A stretch of 64,000 bases of DNA, taken from VRUE01 sp963703175. GTDB taxonomy: Bacteria; Actinomycetota; Thermoleophilia; Solirubrobacterales; 70-9. Positions 1 to 7,704 of this stretch are shown in pieces (position 1 is the stretch's first letter; every line of letters starts with the position of its first letter). The position numbers were made by a program, and so were the translations under genes. The notes beneath the pieces are model-generated. The model did not search any database. It was not told where the DNA came from and saw only the letters and a list, made by a program, of their open reading frames with translations. The DNA is taken from positions 496,001-560,000 of the forward strand of contig OY969794.1 of the NCBI GenBank assembly GCA_963703175.1, given 5' to 3'.

Positions 1-1038
1 GGCCGGATCGGGACAGCGCAGCTCGGCCCGCGTCGCCGCCTCCTTGCCGGGGTGGTAGAGCGGCACCCGGATCAAGGCGGAGCGGTTGCGGCGCGACCAG
101 GCCAGGTAGACCGGCGCCTCGAAGCCGGGGACGAGCCGCTTGTAGGAGTTGACCCACTGGGCGAAGAGCGGCGATATCTCACGGGCGTGGCGCAGCTGGC
201 CGGCGATGAAGGCCTTCGCCGTCGCCGATAGAAAGTACGGGTCATCGGCGTCAAAGAAGGCGTTTTTGCCGTCTTTGGCCAGTGACTGGTGGACGTGCAT
301 GCCGGAGCCGTTCTCGCCGAACAGCGGCTTCGGCATGAAGGTCGCATGCCAGCCGTATTTCATCGCGTACTCCTTGACGACGATGCGGTAGGTCATGCAG
401 TCATCCGCCATTTGCAGCGCGTCCTTGTAGCGCATGTCGACCTCGTGCTGGGAGGGGCCGACCTCGTGGTGGGCGTACTCGACGTGGATGCCCATCTTCT
501 CCAACGCCAGGATCGTCTCGCGGCGCACGTCGGAGCCAGCGTCAAGCGTGGTCAGGTCGAAGTAGCCGCCCTCGTCGAGCACCTCCGGCACGCCGCTCTC
601 CGGTTTTGCCGAGCGGAAATAGAAGTACTCGAGCTCGGGGCCGATGTTGTAGGTGTCAAAGCCCATCTCCTCGGCGCGTTTAAGCGCCCGGCGCATGATC
701 CAGCGCGGATCGCCCTCGTAGGGGTCGCCGCCGGGCACGCGGACGTCGCAGAACATGCGCGCAACCGCGTTCTCCTCCTCGGGGCGCCAGGGAATGATCG
801 CGAAGGTCGACGGGTCAGGCATGGCGATCATGTCCGACTCCTCGATCGGGTTAAAACCGGTGATCGAGGAGCCGTCGAAACCCATACCGCCCTCGAGCGC
901 GTCCTCGAGCTCTGCCGCGTTGATCGAGAAGCTCTTCAGCTGACCGAGCACGTCGGTGAACCAGAGGCGGATGAAGCGAACGTTGCGCTCCTTGACGATC
1001 TCGGCTACATCGGCGGCACTCGTTGGCTGGTCTGCCAT
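1..1038 (-). CDS. glnA: Glutamine synthetase type I, C-terminus cut by window edge
   Basis: Makes glutamine from glutamate, ammonia and ATP in the cytoplasm; the central ammonium-assimilation enzyme. The visible 346 residues begin MADQPTSAADV and contain FTDVLGQLK near residue 28, the MGFDGSSI signature near residue 52, EVGPSQHEVD and the FMPKPLFGENGSGMHVHQS ATP/glutamate-site block. The frame is open to the window edge, so roughly 100 C-terminal residues, including any adenylylation tyrosine, lie outside. The ATG at 1038 follows a purine-rich GGAGACCGGGGA ribosome-binding site. It is divergent from the AhpD-like gene at 1268. Confidence 0.97.
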   Translation of the reverse strand, partial: MADQPTSAADVAEIVKERNVRFIRLWFTDVLGQLKSFSINAAELEDALEGGMGFDGSSITGFNPIEESDMIAMPDPSTFAIIPWRPEEENAVARMFCDVRVPGGDPYEGDPRWIMRRALKRAEEMGFDTYNIGPELEYFYFRSAKPESGVPEVLDEGGYFDLTTLDAGSDVRRETILALEKMGIHVEYAHHEVGPSQHEVDMRYKDALQMADDCMTYRIVVKEYAMKYGWHATFMPKPLFGENGSGMHVHQSLAKDGKNAFFDADDPYFLSATAKAFIAGQLRHAREISPLFAQWVNSYKRLVPGFEAPVYLAWSRRNRSALIRVPLYHPGKEAATRAELRCPDPA

Positions 1039-1172
1039 TCCCCGGTCTCCTTCGTGGCTGTTCGGCGAGTCGGGCAAAGATAGGCGAAGTGAACCGACGA
1101 GGTGCAAAACGTCGTATTGCGGGTATGTGACGTTCGCCGCGTAAGGGTTGCGAGGGCGTCCGAGTCTCGGTA

Positions 1173-1193
1173 TAACTTACTTCTCGTAAGTTA
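1173..1193. promoter_or_regulatory. Palindromic operator candidate between glnA and the AhpD-like gene
   Basis: Perfect 8-bp inverted repeat TAACTTAC (1173-1180) / GTAAGTTA (1186-1193) with a 5-nt spacer, in an AT-rich patch of a high-GC genome. It lies about 75 bp before the start at 1268 and 135 bp before glnA. The spacing fits a dimeric repressor site. The cognate regulator is unknown. Confidence 0.5.
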
Positions 1194-1267
1194 ATGGCTT
1201 AAAGTAAAGTAAAGGCCACATAAAGGCTCTGCCAAGCGAAATTCGCCACATCTGAGCCAAAGGCGGG

Positions 1268-1840
1268 ATGCAAATGACGGTAAAAACGGCAGTAAGTAGA
1301 TTTCAGATTCACGACGAGTTGACGGCTCCCGACGAGAGTGCTCCCCTGATCAAGAGCATCCAGGCGGGCGGCGGCGCGGTAACCAAGTTCGTCGGCGTCC
1401 TCGCTGGCGCACCGGCCGTGCTGCGCGCCTATACCCGGATGCGCTCCGAGCTGCGCGGCGGCGTCCTGCCGCAAGCGACGCGCGAGCGGATCGCCCTGGC
1501 GGTCGCCGAGTACCGACACGACACCTACAGCACCGCCCAGCATGCGAAGTCGGCGCGCCGTGCCGGCCTCGGCCTCGACGAGGTCTCGCGGGCCCGTAGC
1601 TTCGACTCCGGTGACGCCAAAGAGGCGGCGCTGCTCGTGTTCCTCAAGGCGACGCTCGAAGCCGACGCTCCTCCTCCCCACCACCTGCATGAGGAGGCGC
1701 GGGAAATCGGCTGGAGCGACGAGGAGATCCTCGAGGCGGTCGCGCATCTAGCGCTGAATGAGTTCCAGAGCTTGATCGCGAGCGCAGCTGCGTTGCCCAA
1801 AGACCAGGCAACGCCCGAAGTACTTCCCTCAGCGGCCTAA
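1268..1840 (+). CDS. AhpD / carboxymuconolactone decarboxylase-fold protein lacking both catalytic cysteines
   Basis: A 190-residue all-helical protein resembling the AhpD/CMD family, whose members use a CxxC pair and a downstream histidine for peroxide or disulfide chemistry. The core ERIALAVAEYRHDTYSTAQHA (residues 73-93) aligns with the usual E-x3-C-x2-C-x3-H motif. E81 and H92 are kept, but the cysteines are replaced by D85 and S88. Classical AhpD redox activity is therefore unlikely, and a ligand-binding or other role is possible. ATG 1268 follows AAAGGCGGG; a second ATG lies two codons later. A palindrome at 1173-1193 may control it. Confidence 0.75.
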   Translation: MQMTVKTAVSRFQIHDELTAPDESAPLIKSIQAGGGAVTKFVGVLAGAPAVLRAYTRMRSELRGGVLPQATRERIALAVAEYRHDTYSTAQHAKSARRAGLGLDEVSRARSFDSGDAKEAALLVFLKATLEADAPPPHHLHEEAREIGWSDEEILEAVAHLALNEFQSLIASAAALPKDQATPEVLPSAA

Positions 1841-1851
1841 GCCGCTGAGGG
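1826..1851. terminator. Bidirectional hairpin terminator
   Basis: Perfect 11-bp stem CCCTCAGCGGC / GCCGCTGAGGG with a 4-nt loop. It overlaps the stop codon at 1840 and the end of the convergent gene at 1853. It probably ends transcription from both sides, although there is no strong T-tract. Confidence 0.6.
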
Positions 1852-1852
1852 C

Positions 1853-2581
1853 TCAGTTCTCGACTACCGTCGCGGTGTAGAGCAGGCGGGCGGTTGAGTA
1901 GCGGCAGCCGTAGGTTGCTCGGGTGCCTACCTTGAGCTGAGGTTGGCCCTGGCGGACGTCGGTGGTATTGGTGCATTTGCCTTCTTCGCGGCTGGCGCGC
2001 CAGGCGTTTTGCGCTGGGAGGTCTTGGGCGAAAGCCGGGGCCCAGGTGGGAATCGTCAGGCCGACGATGTCGTCCTTTTCCACCTTCAGCGAAGCGCCGA
2101 ACTTGACCGTCTGGCCCAGGTAGGGGCTGAGGACGTGGATCGAGCCCTGGCGGCGCAGGGTGTAGCGGGGCGGGTTGGTGCCCGGAACGCGGCGTAGGAT
2201 CGCCAGCCTCGCCTCTGGCGGGGTGCCGAAGAAGCCGTTAAAGAAGGAGCGCTGCTTGTTAGTCGGCTGAGCCAGGGTCAGCGTCCAGGCCTTTACCTTG
2301 CCGTTGCGCGGCACGCGGAAGGGCAGGCTCCCCTGCGTGGTGCTGACCTGGAAGCCGGTGACGCTGCCGACTGCCTGGCAGGGTAGCTCTGGGCAGGAGG
2401 GGTCGGGCAGAGTGGCGGTACTGCCAAGCACGACCGTAGTGCGCGAGTTGGTCGCGGCGCCAGCGCCGGCGGCCATCACGACAAGGGCAGCGAGGCAACC
2501 GGCCAACGCAATCGCGACCGCGAACTTGCCGCGAGCGGCGATCCTACCGTCGACACCAACTTCCTGGGAAGACCTCGACAT
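1853..2581 (-). CDS. Secreted protein of unknown function
   Basis: A 242-residue protein with a basic N-terminus, a hydrophobic stretch (about residues 19-40, AVAIALAGCLAALVVMAAG) and an AGA/ATN-type signal-peptidase region, so export is likely. The mature part has two cysteine pairs (PSCPELPCQ and EGKC...YGC) and is rich in beta-prone segments. I do not recognise the family. The start at 2581 is preferred over upstream in-frame codons because GAGAGGAG sits 7 nt before it and the signal peptide then falls at the N-terminus. It is convergent with the AhpD-like gene and follows the RlpA-like gene on the same strand. Confidence 0.75.
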   Translation of the reverse strand: MSRSSQEVGVDGRIAARGKFAVAIALAGCLAALVVMAAGAGAATNSRTTVVLGSTATLPDPSCPELPCQAVGSVTGFQVSTTQGSLPFRVPRNGKVKAWTLTLAQPTNKQRSFFNGFFGTPPEARLAILRRVPGTNPPRYTLRRQGSIHVLSPYLGQTVKFGASLKVEKDDIVGLTIPTWAPAFAQDLPAQNAWRASREEGKCTNTTDVRQGQPQLKVGTRATYGCRYSTARLLYTATVVEN

Positions 2582-2662
2582 GCCAATGCTCCTCTCATAG
2601 AAAGTCCTGCTCAGCCGCAGAAGACTAGCCGCAACGGCGGTTGTCAACCGGCGCTGCTCCGC

Positions 2663-3175
2663 TTAACGGGAGCTGCGCGCGTACTGAACTGCGACCGCGT
2701 AGCCGATCTTGCCCGAACCTTCGAAATCAAGCGCTTCGCGGGCGCCGTTGGTCAGGTCCCAGGAGTTGCCGCGGCTAAAGGGGCCGCGATCGATTACCTG
2801 GGTGACGATCGCTTGGCCCTGGTAGACGAACTTGACCGTGGTGCCACAAGGCAGGTTGCGGTGGGCAACGCCGATCGTGTCAAGGCGCAGCACCTGGCCG
2901 CAGGCGGTGCGACTGCCGTAGAAGCCGGGCCCGTACCAGGTGGCGCCAGCCCAGCGCATCGGCGTGAAGGCAATTCCCTCCCCGGCTTGCGCATCGCTGG
3001 CGGCGACGGTCGAAGCGCCTCCCGTGTCTGCCTGGGCAGGTCCGGCGACAAGAACGAGCGCAGCGGCCAAGAAGAGCGGGGTCAGCCAGCGGGCACGCCG
3101 CTGGAAGCGCACGCCTTTTGCGCGCCCAAGTCTGAGGTGATCTTGCCGCCCGAAGCGGTTTCTGCCTGTCTTCAT
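2663..3175 (-). CDS. RlpA-like double-psi beta-barrel secreted protein
   Basis: A 170-residue exported protein with a basic N-terminus, a hydrophobic signal segment (about 31-48) and an AQA cleavage motif. The C-terminal half is an RlpA/3D-type double-psi beta-barrel: GATWYGPGFYGSRTACG, then the VIDRGPF block with its conserved Asp, ending in a putative catalytic-type Asp (SWDLTNGA). In this superfamily such domains act on or bind cell-wall glycan. It is shorter than Gram-negative RlpA and has no SPOR domain. It lies upstream of the secreted gene ending at 1853 on the same strand; the 80-nt gap makes co-transcription possible. Confidence 0.8.
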   Translation of the reverse strand: MKTGRNRFGRQDHLRLGRAKGVRFQRRARWLTPLFLAAALVLVAGPAQADTGGASTVAASDAQAGEGIAFTPMRWAGATWYGPGFYGSRTACGQVLRLDTIGVAHRNLPCGTTVKFVYQGQAIVTQVIDRGPFSRGNSWDLTNGAREALDFEGSGKIGYAVAVQYARSSR

Positions 3176-3358
3176 CGCTCTTTCGAACGCTTACGGGGTT
3201 AGCTGACGGGCTCGCGCTGAAAGAGCTGCGCTACGCCGGCAGACGCCGGCGACTCGCCCCAACTTGTGGGTCCCCCGCTCCCCGCGATATGTGGCGGAGA
3301 TTCAGCGGAAGTTGGCGGCACGTTAGCAAACGTTAAGACAGAAAAATGTGAAGAGATT

Positions 3359-3390
3359 GAAAAGGCCCCCTCGGACGAGGGGGCCTTTTC
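3359..3390 (-). terminator. Intrinsic terminator of rnpB
   Basis: Hairpin GGCCCCCTC / GAGGGGGCC (3363-3384) flanked by A-tract and T-tract, hence usable in both directions. It lies directly after the 3' end of RNase P RNA. Confidence 0.9.
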
Positions 3391-3391
3391 G

Positions 3392-3760
3392 TTAGCGGGC
3401 CTGTAAGCCGGATCCTGTCGTGAACGACCATCTATCTCACCGGGACCGAAGTCCCGGGGGGCCGCCGAAGCAGCCCTGCGGCCTACCTGGATCTCGCCGG
3501 GCAGGGTCGACGATCCTGTTTGGCCTTGCACCGGGCGGGGTTTGCCTGGCCGCCGCGTCACCGCGACGCCGGTGCGCTCTTACCGCACCATTTCACCTTT
3601 GCCTGTACGCGGCTCACGTGTGGCCGCGCCATCGGCCGTATGTTTCTGTGGCACTTTCCCGCGGGTTTCCCCGGGTGGACGTTACCCACCGCCTCGCCCT
3701 GTGGTGTCCGGACTTTCCTCGAAGGGTTTTCTCTCCCCCCGCGGTCGCTCAGCCCGCATA
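3392..3760 (-). ncRNA. rnpB: RNase P RNA, bacterial class A
   Basis: The reverse strand carries the hallmark blocks of the catalytic RNA of RNase P, which matures tRNA 5' ends. These are GAGGAAAGTCCGGACACCAC near the 5' end, ACAGAAACATAC, AAAGGTGAAATGGTGCGG, and a 3' GACAGGATCCGGCTTACAGG. P1 pairs GCGGGC near 3757 with GCCCGC near 3400. The length of about 370 nt fits. The exact ends are inferred from P1 pairing. A strong hairpin terminator follows. Confidence 0.95.
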
Positions 3761-3819
3761 GCGATGGTACCGCCATGGTGCCTAGCTTGCGACAATTGGA
3801 TCGAATATCCTGCGCGGAG

Positions 3820-4644
3820 ATGCCGCTAGCCGTCGTAACCGGAGCGGGCAGCGGGCTTGGGCGTGCGATCGCCCTCGACCTTGCCAGTCGCGGCTACTTG
3901 ATCCAAGCCACCGATATCGACGCCGCGGCGGCGGCTGCAACCGCGGACACGATCGGCGCTGGGGCAAGCTCGTCCGAGCTTGACGTCACCGATGGAGACG
4001 CTTGTCGGGCAACCGCAACGGCCGCCGCGACTCGGGGCGGCACGCTTGACCTCTGGGTGAACAATGCCGGGGTACTAGCCACGGGACAGTCCTGGGAACA
4101 GGACGAAAGGACCCGCAGAACGATGCTCGACGTCAACGCGCTCGGCACGATGAACGGCACGATCGCGGCGCTAGAGAAGATGGTGCCAGCCGGACGAGGA
4201 CACGTGATCAACGTGATCTCCCTAGCGGGACTGGTGGCGGCGCCGGGAGAGGTCAACTACTCGGCCAGCAAGCATGCCGCCATGGCCTTCACGCTGGGCA
4301 CCCTCTTCGACCTGCGCCGTTCAGGAGTCTCGGGAGTGCAGCTCTCAGCCGTCTGCCCCGATGGCATCTGGACGCCGATGCTCGAAGACAAACTCGACGA
4401 CCCGGAGGCCGCCGGTTCGTTCTCCGGTCAGTTGCTAACTCCCGAGCAGGTAGCAACCGCCGTCGGCAAGCTGGTCGAACACCCGCGCCCCTTGCTCGTC
4501 CTGCCGCGCTGGCGCGGTCCGATGCTGCGCCTCTTCGATCTCTTCCCTCGCCTTGCCCTACGCCTACTGCCGCTGGTGATGCACGACGCGCGACGGCGGC
4601 AGCGGCGCTACAAGAAGCTGATCGAAGCCGGCAAGTGGCCTTGA
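3820..4644 (+). CDS. Short-chain dehydrogenase/reductase
   Basis: A 274-residue classical SDR with a Rossmann fold. TGAGSGLG (residues 7-14) is the TGxxxGxG cofactor motif, ATDID at the end of beta-2 places an acidic residue that favours NAD(H), NNAG is the structural motif, and YSASK supplies the catalytic Tyr and Lys after ISLAG with its Ser. The C-terminus has an extra hydrophobic then basic tail (FDLFPRLALRLLPLVMH...). The substrate is unknown. I chose ATG 3820 because the fold begins there; the open frame reaches far upstream through rnpB, and ATG 3775 is a weaker alternative. Confidence 0.85.
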   Translation: MPLAVVTGAGSGLGRAIALDLASRGYLIQATDIDAAAAAATADTIGAGASSSELDVTDGDACRATATAAATRGGTLDLWVNNAGVLATGQSWEQDERTRRTMLDVNALGTMNGTIAALEKMVPAGRGHVINVISLAGLVAAPGEVNYSASKHAAMAFTLGTLFDLRRSGVSGVQLSAVCPDGIWTPMLEDKLDDPEAAGSFSGQLLTPEQVATAVGKLVEHPRPLLVLPRWRGPMLRLFDLFPRLALRLLPLVMHDARRRQRRYKKLIEAGKWP

Positions 4645-4649
4645 CCGCG

Positions 4650-5264
4650 TCAAACTTTTCTTAGGACGCCGATCACGCGGCCAATGACGCTGACCTCGGC
4701 GCTGCGGATCGGCTCCATCGTCTCGTTCTCGGGCTGCAGGCGAATGTGGTCCGATTCGCGGAAGAAGCGCTTGACGGTCGCCTCTTCGCCAAGAAGGGCG
4801 ACGACGATCTCGCCATCGGTCGCATCATCGGTTGGCCGCACAACCACGTAGTCGCCGCCGAAGATGCCCGCTTCCTTCATGCTTTCGCCGCGCACCCGGA
4901 GGACGTAGTCGCCTTCCTCGCCGCCGATCACATCGGGGATCTCGATGTACTCCTCGATGTTCTCCTCGGCCAAGATCGGCGCGCCGGCGGCAACCTGGCC
5001 GACTAGCGGCAGACCCGAGCCCTCGGGCAGGATCGTTTTCTTCGCCTTGTCGAAGAGCAGCTCAATCGCGCGTGGTTTCGACGGATCGCGGCGCAGCAAC
5101 CCGATCTTCTCGAGGTTGGCGAGGTGAGCGTGAACGGTCGAGGAGGAGTGCAGGCCGACGGCTTTGCCGATCTCACGCACGGTCGGCGGGTAGCCCGTTT
5201 TCGCCGCGTAGCGGCGAATGAAGTCAAAAATCTCCTTCTGCCTCTTGGTCAGGTCCAGGTCCAC
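4650..5264 (-). CDS. lexA: LexA SOS repressor
   Basis: Represses DNA-damage genes and is inactivated by RecA-stimulated self-cleavage. The 204-residue product has an N-terminal winged helix (DLTKRQKEIFDFIRRY, then TVREIGKAVGL), the Ala-Gly cleavage site in QVAAGAP, the catalytic Ser in VRGESM and the catalytic Lys in ATVKRF. GTG 5264 is the best start: GAGGAGGAG lies 6 nt upstream, and every upstream in-frame start would put the SOS box inside the coding region. The gene is probably autoregulated through the box at 5302-5317. It is convergent with the SDR, 5 nt away. Confidence 0.97.
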   Translation of the reverse strand: MDLDLTKRQKEIFDFIRRYAAKTGYPPTVREIGKAVGLHSSSTVHAHLANLEKIGLLRRDPSKPRAIELLFDKAKKTILPEGSGLPLVGQVAAGAPILAEENIEEYIEIPDVIGGEEGDYVLRVRGESMKEAGIFGGDYVVVRPTDDATDGEIVVALLGEEATVKRFFRESDHIRLQPENETMEPIRSAEVSVIGRVIGVLRKV

Positions 5265-5301
5265 CCGGGGCTCCTCCTCGTCGACAAACAAGTGCAGACG
5301 T

Positions 5302-5317
5302 TCGAACACTTGTTCGC
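5302..5317. promoter_or_regulatory. LexA (SOS) box
   Basis: CGAACACTTGTTCG at 5303-5316 matches the actinobacterial consensus CGAAC-N4-GTTCG exactly. It lies 39 nt upstream of the lexA start, consistent with autorepression. Confidence 0.93.
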
Positions 5318-5430
5318 AGAGTACCGGCCGATTCGGACACGCGCAACCACGGCGCCCCGCCGCAACCTCCCTCCCCACCGCCGCCCGCAAGCCCCACCAT
5401 CACCAAACATCTAGAATCGGCCGCCCTCGA

Positions 5431-5516
5431 GCGGCTGTGGCGGAACTGGTAGACGCGCAAGGTTGAGGGCCTTGTGTCCCTAACGGGACGTGATGGTTCG
5501 ACTCCATTCAGCCGCA
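5431..5516 (+). tRNA. tRNA-Leu(GAG)
   Basis: Acceptor GCGGCTG pairs with CAGCCGC. The anticodon stem CAAGG/CCTTG encloses loop TTGAGGG, giving anticodon GAG. The long variable arm TCCC-TAAC-GGGA marks a class II tRNA, and the T-arm GGTTCGACTCC is intact. The 3' half from 5463 is repeated exactly at 21560-21614, so this gene is the integration site of the following mobile elements and its 3' half is probably element-derived. Confidence 0.97.
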
Positions 5517-5517
5517 T
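5463..5517 (+). repeat. attL: left copy of the 55-bp tRNA-Leu core
   Basis: The 55 bp from the anticodon loop to GCAT after the discriminator are identical to 21560-21614 and partly repeated at 14985-15042. This is the classic signature of site-specific integration into a tRNA 3' end that leaves the gene functional. Confidence 0.9.
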
Positions 5518-5520
5518 GGC

Positions 5521-5546
5521 AAAACCCCCGCTCAGCGGGGGTTTTT
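5521..5546 (+). terminator. Rho-independent terminator after tRNA-Leu
   Basis: CCCCCGC-tca-GCGGGGG flanked by AAAA and TTTTT, 5 nt after the tRNA. It lies 3' of the integration core, so it travels with the element. An equivalent hairpin follows the middle core copy at 15044-15070. Confidence 0.9.
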
Positions 5547-5588
5547 GCGTCTTGCAGGCGTTTTGGGTCGAAAGCTGTAGATCCCTCG

Positions 5589-5610
5589 TGCGCCAGTCCA
5601 TGCGCCAGTC
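5589..5610 (+). repeat. Left arm-type integrase sites of element 1
   Basis: Two direct copies of TGCGCCAGTC at 5589-5598 and 5601-5610, spaced 12 bp. The same motif, again as a pair, occurs at the right end of element 1. The spacing and symmetry suit arm-type binding sites of the tyrosine recombinase. Confidence 0.7.
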
Positions 5611-5647
5611 AAGGCCGCCGCCCCCGCAACGGCCCCAGCAACGAGCG

Positions 5648-6193
5648 CTACGGACCCTGCCCGACTGGCCAAAGCAACGCATCCGCCAGCCGCGCGATCT
5701 CGTCCTGCGTCGCTTGCTCCCACGCAGGCAAGTCACGGTAATCCTTCCTCTCTGGTTGGGCGCGATATCTAGCTCTACCACCACGCACCGGCAGATCGGC
5801 CGTACCCCCGGAAACGAACTCAGGCAGCACCTCAGCAACGAAAGGCTCCGGATCGACGTCAAGCTCTGGTCGAGCGATGGAATCAATCGAGAGATCAACC
5901 AGGAGCCGGGCGTCGAGGATCGCGACCAGATGCCCGTCCCAAACATCATCGGGCGCATCTGCCGGTCTCTGCCCCTCGAAGCCGAGAAGAATTGGAGTCT
6001 CCGGGTCGGCGGAGGCCGTGATCTCGACCGACACTGGCAGGGCCTTCGCCCGAATCCCACGCTCGCGACAGACATCCACGGCAATGCGCGTGAACAGAAT
6101 GCAGTGATCGATTCCGCCTACCCCGCGCGCGATCCCCGGGCGGTGGGCCACGAGCAGTTCAGCCGCCACGCGAGCCGGATCTTGGACGCTCAC
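5648..6193 (-). CDS. Protein of unknown function, possible transglutaminase-like cysteine protein
   Basis: A 181-residue soluble protein. A Cys near residue 31 (GGIDHCILFTRIAVDVCRERG), a His in WDGHLVAILD and a following Asp in LLVDLSID come in the order of a transglutaminase or papain-like triad, and the helix after the Cys fits that fold. The match is weak and no enzymatic claim is secure. It starts with GTG at 6193, with no obvious ribosome-binding site. It is the terminal gene of element 1 next to the left att site, 28 nt downstream of the integrase on the same strand, so probably cargo. Confidence 0.5.
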   Translation of the reverse strand: MSVQDPARVAAELLVAHRPGIARGVGGIDHCILFTRIAVDVCRERGIRAKALPVSVEITASADPETPILLGFEGQRPADAPDDVWDGHLVAILDARLLVDLSIDSIARPELDVDPEPFVAEVLPEFVSGGTADLPVRGGRARYRAQPERKDYRDLPAWEQATQDEIARLADALLWPVGQGP

Positions 6194-6221
6194 GAGGCGA
6201 GGCTAGCGCGCTTACCCACCG

Positions 6222-7394
6222 CTAGGCGGCGGCGAGGTACGTGTCAACGAGTTGTCGGGCCTGATCGCGAGCACCTGGCATTAGATGTCCGTAGCGCGAG
6301 AACGTCTCCTCGATGGTGGCGTGGCCCATGAACTCTTGAATCGCCTTGGGATTGACCCCGGCATCGATCAGCAGCGACGCGAAGGTGTGGCGGCACTCAT
6401 GGAGGGTGATCGGCCAGAGAAGGTCGGGGTCGCCTCCCTCCCGCTCCGCCGCCTCACGCTCATGTTCATTGGCTTCTCCCCAAGCTCGTCTGGCGCGGTC
6501 GGCAACGGCCTTCGGCGCGAAGGGCTCATCCGACCCGCGCCCGAACACCAAGTCTGCGCCCGACCCGAGCGCACGTGCGTCGAGGTGGTCGCGGAGGACA
6601 GCAAGGATTGGCACGGTGCGGACGCCCGCCTTTGACTTCGGCGCAATCGGTCCCTCGTACTGGTCCCAGGAGCGCTGCACAGCGATCTCCGCGTGCCCCA
6701 GGTCAATGTCGGAGGAGCGGAGCGCCTGCAACTCGCCGCGCCGCAGCCCGGCGTAGAAAGCCGTCGCCCAGATAGCGCGGTCAGAGTCGGGAAGGGCATC
6801 GATCAGACGTGCGGCTTCGGTCGCAGTCGCGATCCGCTCGCGCCGACCTCGTGCCGCCGGAAGGTCAACTTCGCGCGTCGGGTTGACGGTGACCAGCTCG
6901 CGCCGCACCGCGTGGCGGTAAAGGGCTTGGAGCGGGTTCATGGTGTTGCGGATCGTGCTCGGCGCGAGCTTGCGGTCGAGCAACCCGTCCACGAAGTTCT
7001 GTAGATCGGCGCGGGTTACCTCCGAGAGGCGCACGCCTCCGAACTCCGGAAGCACCCGCAGATCAAGGGCTCGTCCGTATTCGCGCAACGTGCCCGGCTT
7101 GTAGTGATGGCCGGACCGGTCGCGCACCCGGCCGCTGCGCGCCGCCTCAAGCCAAAGCCAGGCCGCCTGCTCAACCGTGATCGGCGAAGGCGTGCGCAGA
7201 CTTTGCGCTTTGGCCGCTACCAGGGCGTCCGCGCGCCAAGACTTCGCTTCCGCCTCCCGCGCAAAGGTGCGCCGCAACTTCCGCCCATCGCGCGCCAGGT
7301 AGATCGACGCCTCCCAACCCGCCTTGCAGTTGCAGCGCCCGCCCTCGCGGGCGCTGCAGCCTTTGGAATGTCGCCTCCTGATTCCTTCAGCCAT
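6222..7394 (-). CDS. Tyrosine site-specific integrase
   Basis: A 390-residue phage/ICE-type integrase that should recombine the element with the tRNA-Leu 3' end. The N-terminal part (residues 1-50) is basic with three cysteines and looks like an arm-binding domain. A SAM-like core-binding domain follows (ITVEQAAWLWLEAA...). The catalytic domain has Arg in AGLRRGEL, the HECRH box, His in MGHAT and the Tyr nucleophile in FSRYGHL, so it appears intact. ATG 7394 shares its A with the TGA of the upstream XRE gene, implying translational coupling. The gene lies near the left att site. Confidence 0.95.
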   Translation of the reverse strand: MAEGIRRRHSKGCSAREGGRCNCKAGWEASIYLARDGRKLRRTFAREAEAKSWRADALVAAKAQSLRTPSPITVEQAAWLWLEAARSGRVRDRSGHHYKPGTLREYGRALDLRVLPEFGGVRLSEVTRADLQNFVDGLLDRKLAPSTIRNTMNPLQALYRHAVRRELVTVNPTREVDLPAARGRRERIATATEAARLIDALPDSDRAIWATAFYAGLRRGELQALRSSDIDLGHAEIAVQRSWDQYEGPIAPKSKAGVRTVPILAVLRDHLDARALGSGADLVFGRGSDEPFAPKAVADRARRAWGEANEHEREAAEREGGDPDLLWPITLHECRHTFASLLIDAGVNPKAIQEFMGHATIEETFSRYGHLMPGARDQARQLVDTYLAAA

Positions 7395-7702
7395 CAGGAC
7401 TCGCTCGCCTCGCTGGGGTTGATCGGAGTGCGCGAGATTGTGAAACTGCCCGCTGGACTTTCCCTCTCCCCCGGTGTCCAGACGATCCCGTCGATCAACT
7501 GCGTGACGGGGACCTCCAAGGCCCAAGAGAGCTTGAGCAAGGTGTCGATGCGGGGCATACGCGCACCGCGCTCAAGCAAGCCGATCTCGGTCCGGTGAAG
7601 CGATGCCCGCCAACCGACCTGTTCTTGACTGAGGTCCGCCTGCTTGCGAGCCTGGCGCAGGTTGGCGGCAAAGCGACGGGCTACTTCGATAGAGGCGTCC
7701 AT
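7394..7702 (-). CDS. XRE-family helix-turn-helix regulator
   Basis: A 102-residue protein with a Cro/C1-type HTH at residues 8-65 (FAANLRQARKQADLSQEQVG, then LHRTEIGLLERGARMPRIDTLLKLSWAL) and a short unstructured tail. It is likely a regulator of element genes such as the coupled integrase, with which it overlaps by one base. The start at 7702 is 2 nt after the stop of the upstream winged-helix gene and has GGCGG upstream. The organisation suggests one transcript running from the excisionase-like gene to the integrase. Confidence 0.88.
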   Translation of the reverse strand: MDASIEVARRFAANLRQARKQADLSQEQVGWRASLHRTEIGLLERGARMPRIDTLLKLSWALEVPVTQLIDGIVWTPGERESPAGSFTISRTPINPSEASES

Positions 7703-7704
7703 CG

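Noticed and set aside
3520..3819. Open reading frame extending the SDR gene upstream
   Set aside because: It runs antisense through RNase P RNA and lacks SDR similarity; the fold starts at 3820.
5265..5390. Longer LexA with 42 extra residues
   Set aside because: It would place the SOS box and a good ribosome-binding site inside the gene.
5218..5466. Short plus-strand reading frames across the tRNA-Leu promoter
   Set aside because: They overlap the tRNA and lexA control region and have no ribosome-binding site or family similarity.
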